Positions 11,372 to 22,645 of a DNA stretch of 64,000 nucleotides are shown in pieces (the first letter of the stretch is position 1; the number at the start of each line of letters is the position of its first letter). The notes below the pieces were generated by a model that saw only the letters and a program-made list of their open reading frames with translations, had not been told where the DNA came from and did not search any database. The translations under genes and the position numbers were made by a program. Source of the stretch: Bryoerythrophyllum caledonicum (Eukaryota > Streptophyta > Bryopsida > Pottiales > Pottiaceae); contig OZ020515.1 in assembly GCA_963971425.1 (NCBI GenBank), forward strand, positions 4,766,678-4,830,677. The letters run 5' to 3'.

Positions 11372-13126
11372 ATGGCAAAGTAGAAGAGAACTCCTGTGAG
11401 AGAGAGCCGCAATGTGAAGCGGAAGGAGGAGATTCCTCCCATGACATTCGTAGTAGTGACAAATATGGAGCCAATTTGGCTGGAGGCTTGCTAGTTTGGA
11501 GAGGTTCAGCGAGAGTTGAAGCAGGCCGACATGTATGGGTTTGTGAAGTTCTCACTATCCTTACCAAACATAGACGAGGCGCTGGTGAAGGAGTATGTGC
11601 AGAATTACGACGTGGTGGACGGGACAAGTAAGGTGAATGGGGTGGAGATCGTGGTGGATCAAGCGACATTGCACGAGCACTGTTACCTGCCGATCAGCGA
11701 GGTGGCGGTGAACAACGGCACGGTGGTGTCGGACGATTTCATCCCGGAAGAGCAATTTAAGTCGGGCCTGGACGCAATGGACCCCAAGCAAGGATGGCGA
11801 GCGGCCGACGCAATGACACCGGAGCTGGTGGAGTGGATGCGCTTCGCGGCAAAGCGGTTGGCCATTCTTCGACATTCGACGTATGTGCCACGGAAGATTT
11901 TGTACGCAGTTGTGGCGACGCTCAGAGGTATGCAGATGAACTGGGCGGCGTACGTGAACAATCGCATTCACAATGAGCTCGGAATGAAGAGGCGATCGGG
12001 AAGGATGGGAGCGCTGCTGTGCTCCAATTACGTGAGCAACATCATCCGTAGGTCGTTGCTCAACGAACTGAAGCGACCCAGCCGGCAGCTGTCGACTCTA
12101 GGGCGAACTCCGAAACCGAGGGTGCGACAAGTCATATCACTAGAGGAGACGGAGGAGGAAGACGATGAGCCGACCCCCGTAAGAGCGCCAACCCCCGTCA
12201 AAACGGATAAGGGGAAGCAGCCAGCATCAGGCATAGTACCGGAGGAGCGGACTCGTACGGAAGGGCAGACGAGCACGGAGGAGGAGTACGACGTGAAGCA
12301 GAAACTGATGGTACAGATAGATCTGTTCAAGGAGACCCTGATGGGTATGGCGGATGTGGGCGCCATGGAGAAGGCACTGGCCGATGCCCGTGCTATGGCA
12401 AGCGTTGCGACAAGGAGTCGCAACGTAGCCGTTCAAGAGAAGGTGCAGACGGAGGGGCAGTGCGACGCACTCAGAAAGCAGGTAGTTGATCTGCAGGAGA
12501 AGATCAAGACTGTATCGAGCCTCAAGAGCATCGGTAATACGGAGCAGACAGTCTTGCGGGATGCGCTGGAAAGGGAACGGACGGAGGCCAACATTTTATG
12601 GAAGGATAAGGCGGCTATCTTGGGGGAGCAGGCGAAGCTGCGGCACAGCTTACAGGTGGAGAACCAGGCGCTAACGGACAAGGTAACGTCGCTAGAAACT
12701 CAGTTACGGAACCCTAGTGCTGTTCAGGTGGTGGCTGCTACCAGTCAGACGGAGAGTGCAGAGGCAAACGGAACGCAACGGAAGGACAGACCCAACCTGG
12801 AGTTGGAGGATCAGGTCCGTCAGCTGGGCAACTTCAACGATGAGTTGTCCCAGAAGATCATGGAAATGGAGGCAGAGAGTTCAGATTCGGAGACGGAGGA
12901 CAAGGAACCACCTGTCCGTGAGCAGCAGGATGCAATCGAACCCCCTCTCGAGACGGAGCAGAACGTGGCGGACCAGACCAACGTAGAGGAGGACGTCATC
13001 GAAGCCACGCGTCGCGACAACCGACCAGAGATCTACCATGTTTGCGAGGACGCTGCACAATTAGAGTGGGGCTATGTAGAACGTAGATTAGTCCTTCTTT
13101 TTGAGTTAACCCTTTTTTGTAGTTAA
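11372..13126 (+). pseudogene. Additional ORF after integrase (Tat-type), coiled-coil protein with two early stops
   Basis: One frame runs from an ATG at 11372 (MAK, stop TAG 11381, KRTPVRESRNVKRK) through a second TAG at 11492 and then stays open for 536 codons to 13126. The first half (FAAKRLAILRHSTYVPRKILYAVV) resembles the plant-transposon-type extra ORF found 3' of integrase in Tat elements. The second half is acidic with heptad-like leucines (residues about 250-440), predicting a coiled coil. The frame has no stop of its own: the terminator lies inside the 3' LTR. The function of such ORFs is not established. The 330 bp before it (11062-11371) hold no gene. Confidence 0.6.
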
Positions 13127-14173
13127 AGTAAGTTAGTTACAGGTTTAGGAGCTTAATTACCGGGTTTCCAACGGACTTGAGCTCGGAAGGGGTGTCGGTT
13201 GCTGTGAAAGGGTAGGCAGTTGGGAGTTGCGGGTGCTTAAGTAGGAGTTTTTGGAACTGGCTCGGGGCCCAATTGTGTTGATCAGTTGTAGTGCCGAGAT
13301 ACGCGTTGTGCTATCTCTTTATTTTCTTTGCTGTATTGTTTCCGGAAGTTAATGTAATTGAAGTTGTGCATATTGAAGAATCGAGAAAGATTACGTTGTG
13401 AATGAAGTCAATTGACAGTAAATCAATGACACCGAGAAGGAAAAATGAGTGAATCGAGAGAAAGAAAATCATAAGAAACTGATATGAAAATAAATCTGAG
13501 GACCGCAATTGCGGGTTAATTTAGGTGGTAGATAATAGAGCGATCAAATAATGATCAAAATAAAAGTGTGTTATGAATTGAACATAATTCATAATCAGAT
13601 TATGAAGATGAAGTAATGCCAGGATTGGAATTAACAGACGAGGAGAAATTCAAGGCATTCAGGTGTTGGTTGAATTTGAAGTATGGATGGTTGAACGGCG
13701 ATAAGGAAAGAGTGACAATTGTAAACCGAGTGGAAAAGGAGAGAATCGACCACGAGATTTACATACGGATCAAAGCAAATCGAAGAACGGAGATAGGAGC
13801 GAGATTACGAGAAGAAGATTACACTTGGTTAATGAGGTACGGAACGGAAGAGGAGAAGAACGGAATTTCCGCTGAACCGATAACAATAGAAGAAGCAATG
13901 GAATGGAACACAGGTGAGTACGAGACAACGGAAGCTATAGGAAGAGCAGAGTACTTGCACTTGGATGTGGAGGATGTTATGGAAGACTTAATGACACTTG
14001 ACTTGGAGGATTATTAACGGATTATGGTGTTAAATCAAGGCTTCGTAAGGGTTACGGACCACACTTACATATAATAGTGACACTAATATTACGGCAAAAC
14101 ATAACTTTCAATTCCCTAGGGACGAATTCGCTGAGTCATAGTTATTTTAACTATCTCGGTTTTATGCTTCACA
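13075..14173 (+). repeat. 3' LTR (1099 bp)
   Basis: Direct repeat of 1065-2163 with the same termini. The purine-rich AGAGTGGGG just upstream (about 13063-13070) is a possible but weak polypurine tract. The extra ORF of the element reads about 50 bp into this LTR before stopping. Confidence 0.92.
13616..14017 (+). CDS. LTR-embedded ORF, 133 aa, unknown (3' LTR copy)
   Basis: Copy of the ORF at 1606-2007 in the 3' LTR, differing by one codon (MTLDLEDY rather than MALDLEDY at the C-terminus). No recognised domain. If the LTR promoter lies upstream of it, transcripts from this copy could run into flanking DNA. Confidence 0.4.
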   Translation: MPGLELTDEEKFKAFRCWLNLKYGWLNGDKERVTIVNRVEKERIDHEIYIRIKANRRTEIGARLREEDYTWLMRYGTEEEKNGISAEPITIEEAMEWNTGEYETTEAIGRAEYLHLDVEDVMEDLMTLDLEDY

Positions 14174-14178
14174 GGTAC
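14174..14178. other. Target-site duplication GGTAC, right copy
   Basis: This pentamer follows the 3' LTR and matches 1060-1064. Removing one copy restores the family-1 gag frame. Confidence 0.9.
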
Positions 14179-14493
14179 CAAGATTGGTAAACCCCTTGGC
14201 TGAACCAAGGGATTAATGGGAGGCCGGACCGGGGGTGGTCCTCCAGAGGCCATGGTAGGGGCTGAGGGGGTGCTTCGTGGGCTAGTAATGCTGGTGGTGT
14301 TCATCGGATTGAATGAAGTTGAAGAAAAAGATGGAGGAAAGGGAAGGAAGGGGGCTGGTAGAGCCTCTAGTTGTACCTCCAAGAATCCCTTTGTTGTGTC
14401 CTCGGTGAGTTCCCTAGACCTACTCCTTCGTTCACTCGCCAGTTCCCACGATGGTGTGAGGGAAGGTCTTTGGGACCTTGTGGGACGGGACAT
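14174..14493 (-). pseudogene. gag: Gag N-terminal fragment of family-1 element, split by insertion
   Basis: The minus-strand frame begins with an ATG at 14493 and encodes a basic, serine- and proline-rich N-terminus ending PINPLVQPRGLPILVP at the insertion point. The next codons of the same gag are found at 1064 and below, and reading across the insertion with one duplication removed keeps the frame. This shows that the element at 1065-14173 landed in an existing gag. The proline-rich sequence alone would not identify the family; identity comes from the continuity with the capsid and zinc knuckle at 1-1064. Confidence 0.75.
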
Positions 14494-14984
14494 CTACTCT
14501 AGGGTCCAAAGGTAGGGTCCAATGGGTTGGTGATGGTAGTCATGTCCTCCAAAAGACATCCCGTCCAAGTTTTCGAAGCCGTGGGTGGAACTACACCAAG
14601 CACGGCCTAATTCGATTGGTGAGTGAGTGTTTCCAACACTCCTACTCCCAATTCTATCACGAGGATGGATTGACTTAAGACCAAGACCCAATTTTTATTG
14701 GTGGAGTTTTAGCTCGATGAAGCCGCCGAAAAATCCTATTAAGGACTACCCCTCAAGGGCAAACGACAAAAAGCTAACCGAATTGAGGGATGTCTCTACG
14801 AGCATCACCGTGTTGGAAAGCTTTCCCTCAATTGGCGCCACACGGTACAAATCCTTATTGTGGGGCTGACCTAGGCTTCAACTTGATAATAGGTGGGATT
14901 CCTTGGTATCCTTGGTATCCCCCTTCCACCGTTTACCACTTTGAGCTAGGCATCACCCACTAGGAGGAAAACGACACAATCACG

Positions 14985-16243
14985 GGACGGCATGCACAAT
15001 GTGTGTATACTATGTTATCACCGCGTAGAAGACATACCTTGATGCATCTCCAGCCACCCTGTCACCGTTAGTTGAAGTCGACCGTGGACCTACCGCATCT
15101 AACAATTCTAAGGACAACCCATGGATCGCATACAACATTTTTAGAGGGGGATAACTTACCTTGAAGCAACTCCAGCCAATCCACTTGTTAGTGCACTATT
15201 CGTTGCATGCAATTTCGTGGTTGGCCCAACCTAGAGGTTCTAAGGCAAGCGTTCCCCACGGCTCAAGTGGGAAATCAGGGTTTCGTAGCCCTAGTGCGGT
15301 CACCGCATACAAGTTGGTCCTATTTACTACTCGTGGTCCTAAAAGAGGGTGTAGTGCACATACCGTACGCAGCGCTCCTTCCAATCAGCACCCCTACGTC
15401 TTGGATGCGTCCACGATTCCAACTCCCCTCCAAGTGGCTCATTCACACATACATAGCGTTAACTTGCCACATTTGACTCAACCATTCCATTTACACCAAG
15501 TTGTTCTTACCTTGGTGGTTAGTCAAGCGCGGGGGGAAGGAAGGGGCGCCCTTGTCCCATACCCGGGCTCATGCACCCTTCCCCTTCGACCTAGGGGCTC
15601 AGTGGAAATCACGGAACGGCATGCAACAATGTGTGTATACAATGTTATCACCGTGAAGAAGATATACCTTGATGCATCTCCAGCCACCCTGTCACCATTA
15701 GTTGAAGTCGACCATGGACCTAATCGCACTCTAACGATTCTAAGGCCAATCCATGGGTCGCATACAATGTTTTAGAGGGGGATGACTTACCTTTAAGCAA
15801 CTCCAGCCAACCCACTTGTTAGCACAAGATTTATTGCATGTAATTTCGTGGTTGGCCCACCCTAGCGGTTCTAAGGCAATTGTTCCACACGGCTCAAGTG
15901 GGAAATCAGGGTTTCCTAGCCCTAGTACGGTCACCACATCCAAGTTGGTCCTATTTACTACTCGCGGTCCTAAAAGAGGGTGTAGTGCACATACCGTACG
16001 CAACACTCCTTCCAATCAGCGCCCCTAAGTCTTGGATGTGTCCACGACTCCAACTCCCCTCCAACGTGGCTCAATTGGTCACGCACACCATTACTTGCAA
16101 CACATGATCCAGACCCTCATTCCATTCCAAGTTGTACTCACCTTGGTGGTTAGTCAAGCGCGGGGGGAAGGAAGGGGCGCCCGTGTCCCATACCCGGGCT
16201 CATGCACCCTTCCCCTTCGACCTAGGGGCTCACTGGAAATCCT
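14985..16243. repeat. Two-copy tandem duplication, about 629-bp period, in family-1 leader
   Basis: The stretch starting near 14985 (GCATGCACAATGTGTG) recurs from about 15614, and the GTCAAGCGCGGGGGGAAGG segment occurs near 15523 and 16152, giving a 629-bp offset. Copies are similar but diverged. It lies between the primer-binding site and gag of the minus-strand element, that is, in its leader. No convincing gene is seen in 14500-16596; ORFs in it are not conserved between the two copies. Confidence 0.75.
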
Positions 16244-16596
16244 TGTGGATTTCCGTGGGAGGGCCTCAACCTTTCACCCCTAGGCCCCTTGCTCAACTCA
16301 AGCCACAAGCCTAGAAGGGGATCCCTCCAACACAATGTGTTTTGTAATTTGGAGGGTCGGGAAATCCACACTCCCTTCTAAACCCCCACCTTTAAACACA
16401 ACTTGGCATTCATGCATCACAATATTTCAAGACGTTCACAAAACATTCATTCTTAACAATTACTCACCCAATCATCAGCAATTTGCGCACTTACCTCGAG
16501 CTACCCAATGCTACTCCATACTCCATAAAGCTATTAGCGTTTGTACCTACATCCAACAATGAAGTGATTAACACAATCAAGCCATGAACACGCCTC

Positions 16597-16614
16597 CTTC
16601 CGGCGGACGCACCA
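16597..16614 (-). promoter_or_regulatory. Primer-binding site of family-1 element
   Basis: On the minus strand TGGTGCGTCCGCCGGAAG starts three bases after the end of the 5' LTR. Its complement ends in CCA as a tRNA 3' end should. I could not assign the tRNA. Position and CCA complementarity mark this LTR as a 5' LTR with transcription leftward. Confidence 0.65.
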
Positions 16615-16738
16615 AAATGTGAGGCAAATAAACCGCCCCTAAAGGGTGGCTTATCTTGAACACAAGATCCTAATGCGGGGTCTAGTCCCTCATGCAACCA
16701 ATCTTCAACCCCTTCACATACAACTTATACAAGCATGG

Positions 16739-18926
16739 TGTGAGCCGCAAAAACGGCTCACGGTGATGAATGGACCTCACGTCGGGTCCATTAAGGCTAA
16801 TGAGTGGTGAAAATGGGTTATCCCATGGACTAGCTCGTGGTTTTTTGATTAAAATGGCCAAGTGGCCTTTCCCCTCACTAAAAGAGGAGCCATTTATGGG
16901 CAATCGCGGAATTTATGTAGTTAGCCAAAAAGGAAGAAAAAAAAAAGGGGGAATAAACCAGAAAAGAAAAGCAAAGAGAGAAGGGAAAAAAGACAAAAGA
17001 AAATTAGAAAAGAATTAAAATGAGTAGTGGTGGAGAAGAATTTACCTCCTATCAAGTTGTAGACCGTATTCGGTCACGATGAAGAAATCACGAAACCAAA
17101 AAAATGGGAGAAGAAGAAGGAGGATGGTGAGGAGAAAAGAAAAAAGAATGGGGTGTTAAAAGCCCTTAAAAAAATAGTCAAAAGGGTCCAAAAGAAGTGG
17201 AAAAGAATCCTCATCAATCACTAAGTAAATTAGGAATTACCCCAAGCAAGGGGAATTCAATTTAGGTAGGTTAAATTAGATTTTTGCACCTTTGAAAATT
17301 AGCTAATAGCTCACTTATTGAGATCATGCACACACATGTGGCATGGAGTCAAAGTTTAGATTTAGATATTCCTTGGTTAGTGGGACACCCACTTGTGTTA
17401 AATGCAAGGGTGGCTAGTGAATTATTGCTTTTTAGTTACTAGTTGTTTAGTGTGACCATTAATGTGCCCACCCAAATTGGCGGCTGTGAACGACAAAGGG
17501 AACGACCTTGGGAACAAAGAAGGGAGCAAGGGCCTTGGGGTTACCCCCCTTAGAGGGCGCTCATTCGAAAGGTGGGAGGTAGGAGTGAGAGAGGTGTGTG
17601 GTAAGAGCTAGGAAACCGAGAGAGGTGTGTGGAAGGAGAGAGAGAGGTAGGGTTCAGATTTCCCCCTCCTGTGGGCTGGAATGTGATTCAATCGTTGCGA
17701 AAATAGGAGAGTAGATAGATTAGAAAGTTGGCTTTCCAACAAGCTCAAGAACACGCGGATCGGAGCTGTGACGACGAAGATACGGGCGGCGGAGTGAGGA
17801 CAACCAACTGGAGGATCGGTGGCGGATCTCATACGGCCTCAGGTTTTCCCTCGTCAGTAGCGGAGTTCTTGTCCAATCAGGCTAAGATTTTAGGAGTAGA
17901 TAGATTAGAAAGTTGGCTTTCCAACAAGCTCAAGAACGCGCGGATCGGAGCTGTGACAACAAAGATACGGGCTGCGGAGTGAAGAGCACCAACAAGAGGA
18001 GCAAGATCACGAGCTGAACAAGAGGAGCAAGATCACGAGCTGAACAAGAGGAGCAAGATTGCGAGCTGAACAAGACGAGCAAGATCACGAGCTGACCAAG
18101 CAAGTCGAAGGCTAAGGATGGAGGGTGAACCGAATTAACTCAGGGAGCCCCTTTTCTTTTCTCCCTCGAACCTCTCCAATTCCATGTGTATGACTTGAAC
18201 CCTAATTTTCTAAATACAAAAACCACGCGGAAGCGCTGCCAATTTTTCGGTAGAATTAGGGTTTGCTATATATTCAACTAAATAATCGATTAGTAAGTGA
18301 ACACATCTGGAAGCTCACTCTTAGTAAGGCTGGGGTGGATTCTTGTGTGAATGAATGTGATACATGCATAGGAATGTGGTGCATGATCTTGAATAAAGTC
18401 ATATGTTGAAGGTGCACTGCTGGTCGCTGGCTGGGAGGTCCAGGGTCGAGTCAAATGATTAATTGAAGGCTGCCATCGTGTTAAGCAAGAAAAACTAATA
18501 AGAATGCAAAAAACAAACGTAAAAAACGGAGTCATAATCACGAAGATAATGAAGAATTAAACTTTTAACATAAAAAGGGGAGCCTGTCTGCTGGTTGCTG
18601 CTGTTAGGGTCGCACTTGGGCCTGGAATTGGTGGTTAAGGTGCTAATCAAGTTCACAAGGCAAAATTGAACCTAATGGAGCTTTAAAACATTGGAAACAA
18701 AGCTTTGAGGCGGAATTTACGCTTGTCTAAAGGTTGGATTCAACCTAAGGCTCAATTCAGCCATCACATCACTAATTATTAACGAACCCTCTTAAGTGAC
18801 CACGCCTTGGGTCATCATGCTTGTATGAATGGTTAAAGTATGTTTGCACAAGGGGCTGCATCCCATATGTAGGATCTTGTGTTCAAGATAAGCCACCCCA
18901 TTAGGGGGCGGTTTATTTGGCTCACA
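16739..18926 (-). mobile_element. Solo LTR of family 1 (2188 bp), inserted in reverse
   Basis: Begins TGTGAGCCGCAAAAACGG and ends GGTTTATTTGGCTCACA. Flanks are CATGG (16734-16738) and CATGA (18927-18931), a 5-bp duplication with one mismatch. It lies inside the 5' LTR, inverted relative to it. It carries a short minisatellite (17995-18105) and an 85-bp direct duplication around 17715-17795 and 17895-17975. No gene. Confidence 0.8.
17995..18105. repeat. Minisatellite of about 26 bp unit, four copies
   Basis: Head-to-tail GAGGAGCAAGATCACGAGCT units with a short AACAA link. It occupies the same LTR position as the longer arrays in related LTRs. Confidence 0.8.
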
Positions 18927-19242
18927 CATGATAATACGTCTCACGCTTACTTAGGTTCCTTGTGGTTGATTAGTAAAGTGGTGACTTAATCCCGCCTTTA
19001 ATCGGACCCACCTTTGAACGAGTGTAACTTTTGCTCTAGGGCTCGGAATCCAACATTTTAAACTCCTGGGAGTTCAATTCAGCATCACAAACTTGTTTAG
19101 ACCCTTCATGATCAGTTCCAGGCTTAGGTGTGACCCTGTAAACAGTCGGCAGCAGACAAGCTTCCCTAGTTTCTGCAGAATTTCTAATCACAATTGCTCA
19201 TTGATTACAACTCCGTTTTTTAATGGTTGTTTTTTTGTATCC

Positions 19243-21688
19243 TGTGAGCCGCAAAAACGGCCCACGATGTTGAATGGACCGCGCATCGCGTCCATAAAGG
19301 TTAACTAGTAGTCAAAATGGGTTATCCCATTGGTTAGTTCATGGTTTTCGATTGGATTGACCAAATAGGCCTTCCGACCACTAAATCATTAGTGGGAGCC
19401 ACATTGTGGTAACCGGGAGTTTTATGAAGATAACCGAAAAAAAAAAATAAATAGAAGAAAAAAATAAAATAATAATAATGGAGAAAACCAAAACAATAGA
19501 AAGGAGGAAAAATGGTGAGAAGGAGAAAAAGAGAAGAAAAAGTTAAAGATCCTCAAAGAAAAGGGAAAAATAAAAATATAGTTTAAGAGACCCAAAGGCT
19601 TGGGAAAAACCCTCACCATCATTTGGCAAATTAGCCGTAACCCAAAACAAGGGGAATTCAATCTAGGCTAATTAGGTAGTTTTTGCATCGTTGAAATTAT
19701 ATTAGAAGCTCACTTATTGGAGATCATGCACACACACATGGCATGGGATTAAAGTAGGTAATTTAGACTTCCTTGGTTAGTGGGACGCCCAATTGTGTTA
19801 AAAGCAAGGGTGGCAAGGAGTTAGTGTCATAGGTGAATAGGTTTTTTATTAAAAAGAGTCATTAATGGAAGGGCCAAAGGCGGCGGGGAACACCCATGGG
19901 AACGAAGGCGAGCTAGGCTGGGGGGTTACCCCTAGAGGTGCACCATTATTCGAATGTGGGAGAGTGTGGGGGTAGAGAGAGAGGACTAAGGAATGAGAGC
20001 CAGAAGCCCCGGCCACTGTGAGGACGAATTAGGTAACGAAGAGGAAGAGCAAGACAGCACAAGAAGGGGACGATCACAGCACACGAAGGGGATGATCACA
20101 GCACATGAAGGGGACGATCACAGCACACGAAGAGGAAGAGCAAGACGATCACAGCACACGAAGAGGAAGAGCAAGACAACACACGAAGGGGACGATCACA
20201 GCACACAAAGAGGAAGAGCAAGACAGCACACGAAGGCGACGATCACAGCACACGAAGAGGAAGAGCAAGACAACACACGAAGGAGACGATCACAGCACAC
20301 GAAGAGGAAGAGCAAGACAGCACACGAATGGGATGATCACAACACACGAAGAGGAAGAGCAAGACGATCACAGCACACGAAGAGGAAGAGCAAGACGATC
20401 ACAGCACACGAAGAGGAAGAGCAAGACGATCACAGCACACGAAGAGGAAGAGCAAGACAGCACACGAAGGCGACGATCAAAGCACACGAAGAGGAAGAGC
20501 AAGACAACACACGAAGGAGAGGATCACAGCACACGAAGAGGAAGAGCAAGACAGCACACGAAGGGGACAATCACAACACACAAAGAGGAAGAGCACAGCA
20601 CACGAAGAGGAAGAGCAAGACAGCACACGAAGGGGACGATCACAGCACACGATGAGGAAGAGGAAGACGATCACAACACACGAAGAGGAAGAGCAAGACA
20701 ACACACGAAGGGGACGATCACAGCACACAAAGGGGACGATCACAGCATACGAAGGAGACGATCACAGCACACGAAGAGGAAGAGCAAGACAGCACACAAA
20801 GGGGACGATCACAGCACACGAAGGGGAAGAGCAAGACAGCACACGAAGGGGACGATCACGAAGCAAGGAAGGAGGGTGAATTGAATTAAATCAGGGAGCC
20901 CCTTCCCTTCCCCGGCTAGTAGTCAATGTTTTGTGTGCATGAGTGAAACCTAATTTTCAAAATACAACAAAACTACGCGGAAGCGCTGCCGATTTTTTGC
21001 TAAGATTAGGGTTTGTTATAGATTCAACTAAACAACCGGTTAAGGATCAGTAGTAAGTAACTCAGCTGGAGGTCATACTTAACAAGACTGACGCAGATTA
21101 ATTATGTGGAGGGAAGTAGTATATGCGTGGATATGTGATGCATGACCTTGAGTAAAATCATATGTTGAGCATGTACTGCTGGTCGTCGGTTATGAGTTCA
21201 TGGTTGGGTCGTATGGTTGATTGAGGGCTGCCATCTTGTTAAGCAAGAAAAACTAATAATAATACAAAAAACAAACGTAAAAAACGGAGTTATAATCACG
21301 AAGATAGTGAGTAATTAAGCTTAACATAAAAAGAGGAGCCTGTCTGCTGTCGACTGGTTCCAGGGTCGCACCTAAGTCTGAACCTGATCACTAAGGGTCT
21401 ACTGAAGTTTGTAATGCTGAATTGAACCCATAGGTGGTGAAAACGTTGGATTCGGAGCCCTAGAGCAAAAGTTACCTTCGTTCAAAGGTAGACTCAATCA
21501 AAGGGCTGGATTAAATCACCGCCTCACTAATCAACCAAAAGGAACCTAAGTACGTATGAAAGGTGTAACCATGCTTGCATTAGTTGGTTGTGAATGGGCT
21601 GAGGATTGATCACACGAGGGACTAGGCCCATCTTAGGATCTTGTGTTCAAGATAGGCCACCCTTTAGGGGCGGTTTATTTGGCTCATA
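19243..21688 (-). mobile_element. Solo LTR of family 1 (2446 bp), inserted in reverse
   Basis: Begins TGTGAGCCGC and ends GGCTCATA (terminal CA changed to TA), with TATCC at 19238-19242 and 21689-21693. It is closely similar to the reverse complement of the solo LTR at 5740-8371, including the minisatellite, so these two are the youngest or most closely related copies. Confidence 0.85.
20035..20870. repeat. Minisatellite, reverse complement of the 6550-7580 type
   Basis: Units such as GCACACGAAGAGGAAGAGCA and GCACACGAAGGGGACGATCA alternate in irregular order for about 0.8 kb. The array length and unit order differ from the homologous array at 6550-7580, showing rapid turnover. Open frames across it are a by-product. 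Confidence 0.9.
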
Positions 21689-22084
21689 TATCCTTATTAG
21701 TTTTTTGTGCTTAACGTGATGGCAGCCTCCGATTAATCAATTGACTCAACCTTGGACCTCACAGCCGCCGACCAGTAGTGCACACTTAACGTATATGTTT
21801 TACTCAAAATTGTGACCACACATTCACGTGCACTCACACGATTAAGCCATCCTTAACACTAAGCTACGCATGGGCATCCAGCTAAGTCCTCTTGTAATAA
21901 TAGATTGACCAATTGGTTGGGTTTGAGTTGATAGCAACCCTAATCCTAGTAAAATTTTGACAGCGCTTCCGCGTGATGTGTTATAACTAGAAATTTAGGG
22001 TTTTCCTTATGCACAACGAATTGACTACTAGCCGGGAAAGAGGAGAGGCTCCCTGATTTAATTCGATTCACCCTCCTTCCTTCA

Positions 22085-22645
22085 GTGTTGTGCTCCAGCT
22101 CGTTTGTGATCCTCGCCCTCTTGCTTTTCGTGTTCTGGTGATCTTCTCTTCGTGCTCCAGCTCGTTCGTGATCCTCGCCCTCTTGCTCTTCGTGTTCTGG
22201 TGATCTTCTCTTCGTGCTCAGCTCGTTCGTGATCTTCGCCCTCTTGCTCTTCGTGTTCTGGTGATCTTCTCTTCGTGCTCCAGCTCGTTCGTGATCCTCG
22301 CCCTCTTGCTCTTCGTGTTCTGGTGATCTTCTCTTCGTGCTCCAGCTCGTTCGTGATCCTCGCCCTCTTGCTCTTCGTATTCTGGTGATCTTCTCTTCGT
22401 GCTCAGCTCGTTCGTGATCTTCGCCCTCTTGCTCTTCGTGTTCTGGTGATCTTCTCTTCGTGCTCCAGCTCGTTCGTGATCCTCGCCCTCTTGCTCTTCG
22501 TGTTCTGGTGATCTTCTCTTTGTGCTCCAGCTCGTTCGTGATCCTCGCCCTCTTGCTCTTCGTTTTCTGGTGATCTTCTCTTCGTGCTCAGCTCGTTCGT
22601 GATCCTCGCCCTCTTGCTCTTCGTGTTCTGGTGATCTTCTCTTCG
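22085..22645. repeat. Minisatellite of about 60 bp unit in 5' LTR
   Basis: About nine units containing CTCCAGCTCGTTCGTGATC, then CTCGCCCTCTTGCTCTTCG and TGTTCTGGTGATCTTCTC. Some units lack a few bases near CTCCAG. An open minus-strand frame of 187 codons (22218-22781) is produced by the repeat and is not regarded as a gene. Confidence 0.9.

Larger units (their letters stand above)
1065..14173 (+). mobile_element. Complete Ty3/Gypsy (Tat/Athila-like) LTR retrotransposon, 13.1 kb, nested in family-1 gag
   Basis: Two 1099-bp LTRs (1065-2163, 13075-14173) begin TGTAGA and end TTCACA. They are flanked by the identical pentamer GGTAC (1060-1064 and 14174-14178). Inside, in order, are a primer-binding site, gag, protease, reverse transcriptase, RNase H, integrase and an extra ORF after integrase. 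That order plus the tRNA-Asp-type primer site points to the Tat/Athila branch of Gypsy (family knowledge). I counted six differences between the LTRs by eye, so the insertion looks recent, yet gag, pol and the extra ORF contain several in-frame stops. A solo LTR of family 1 sits in pol at 5740-8371. Confidence 0.9.

Noticed and set aside
15161-16283. Several 70-200 codon ORFs in the family-1 leader
   Set aside because: They are not conserved between the two copies of the 629-bp duplication and show no recognisable domain.
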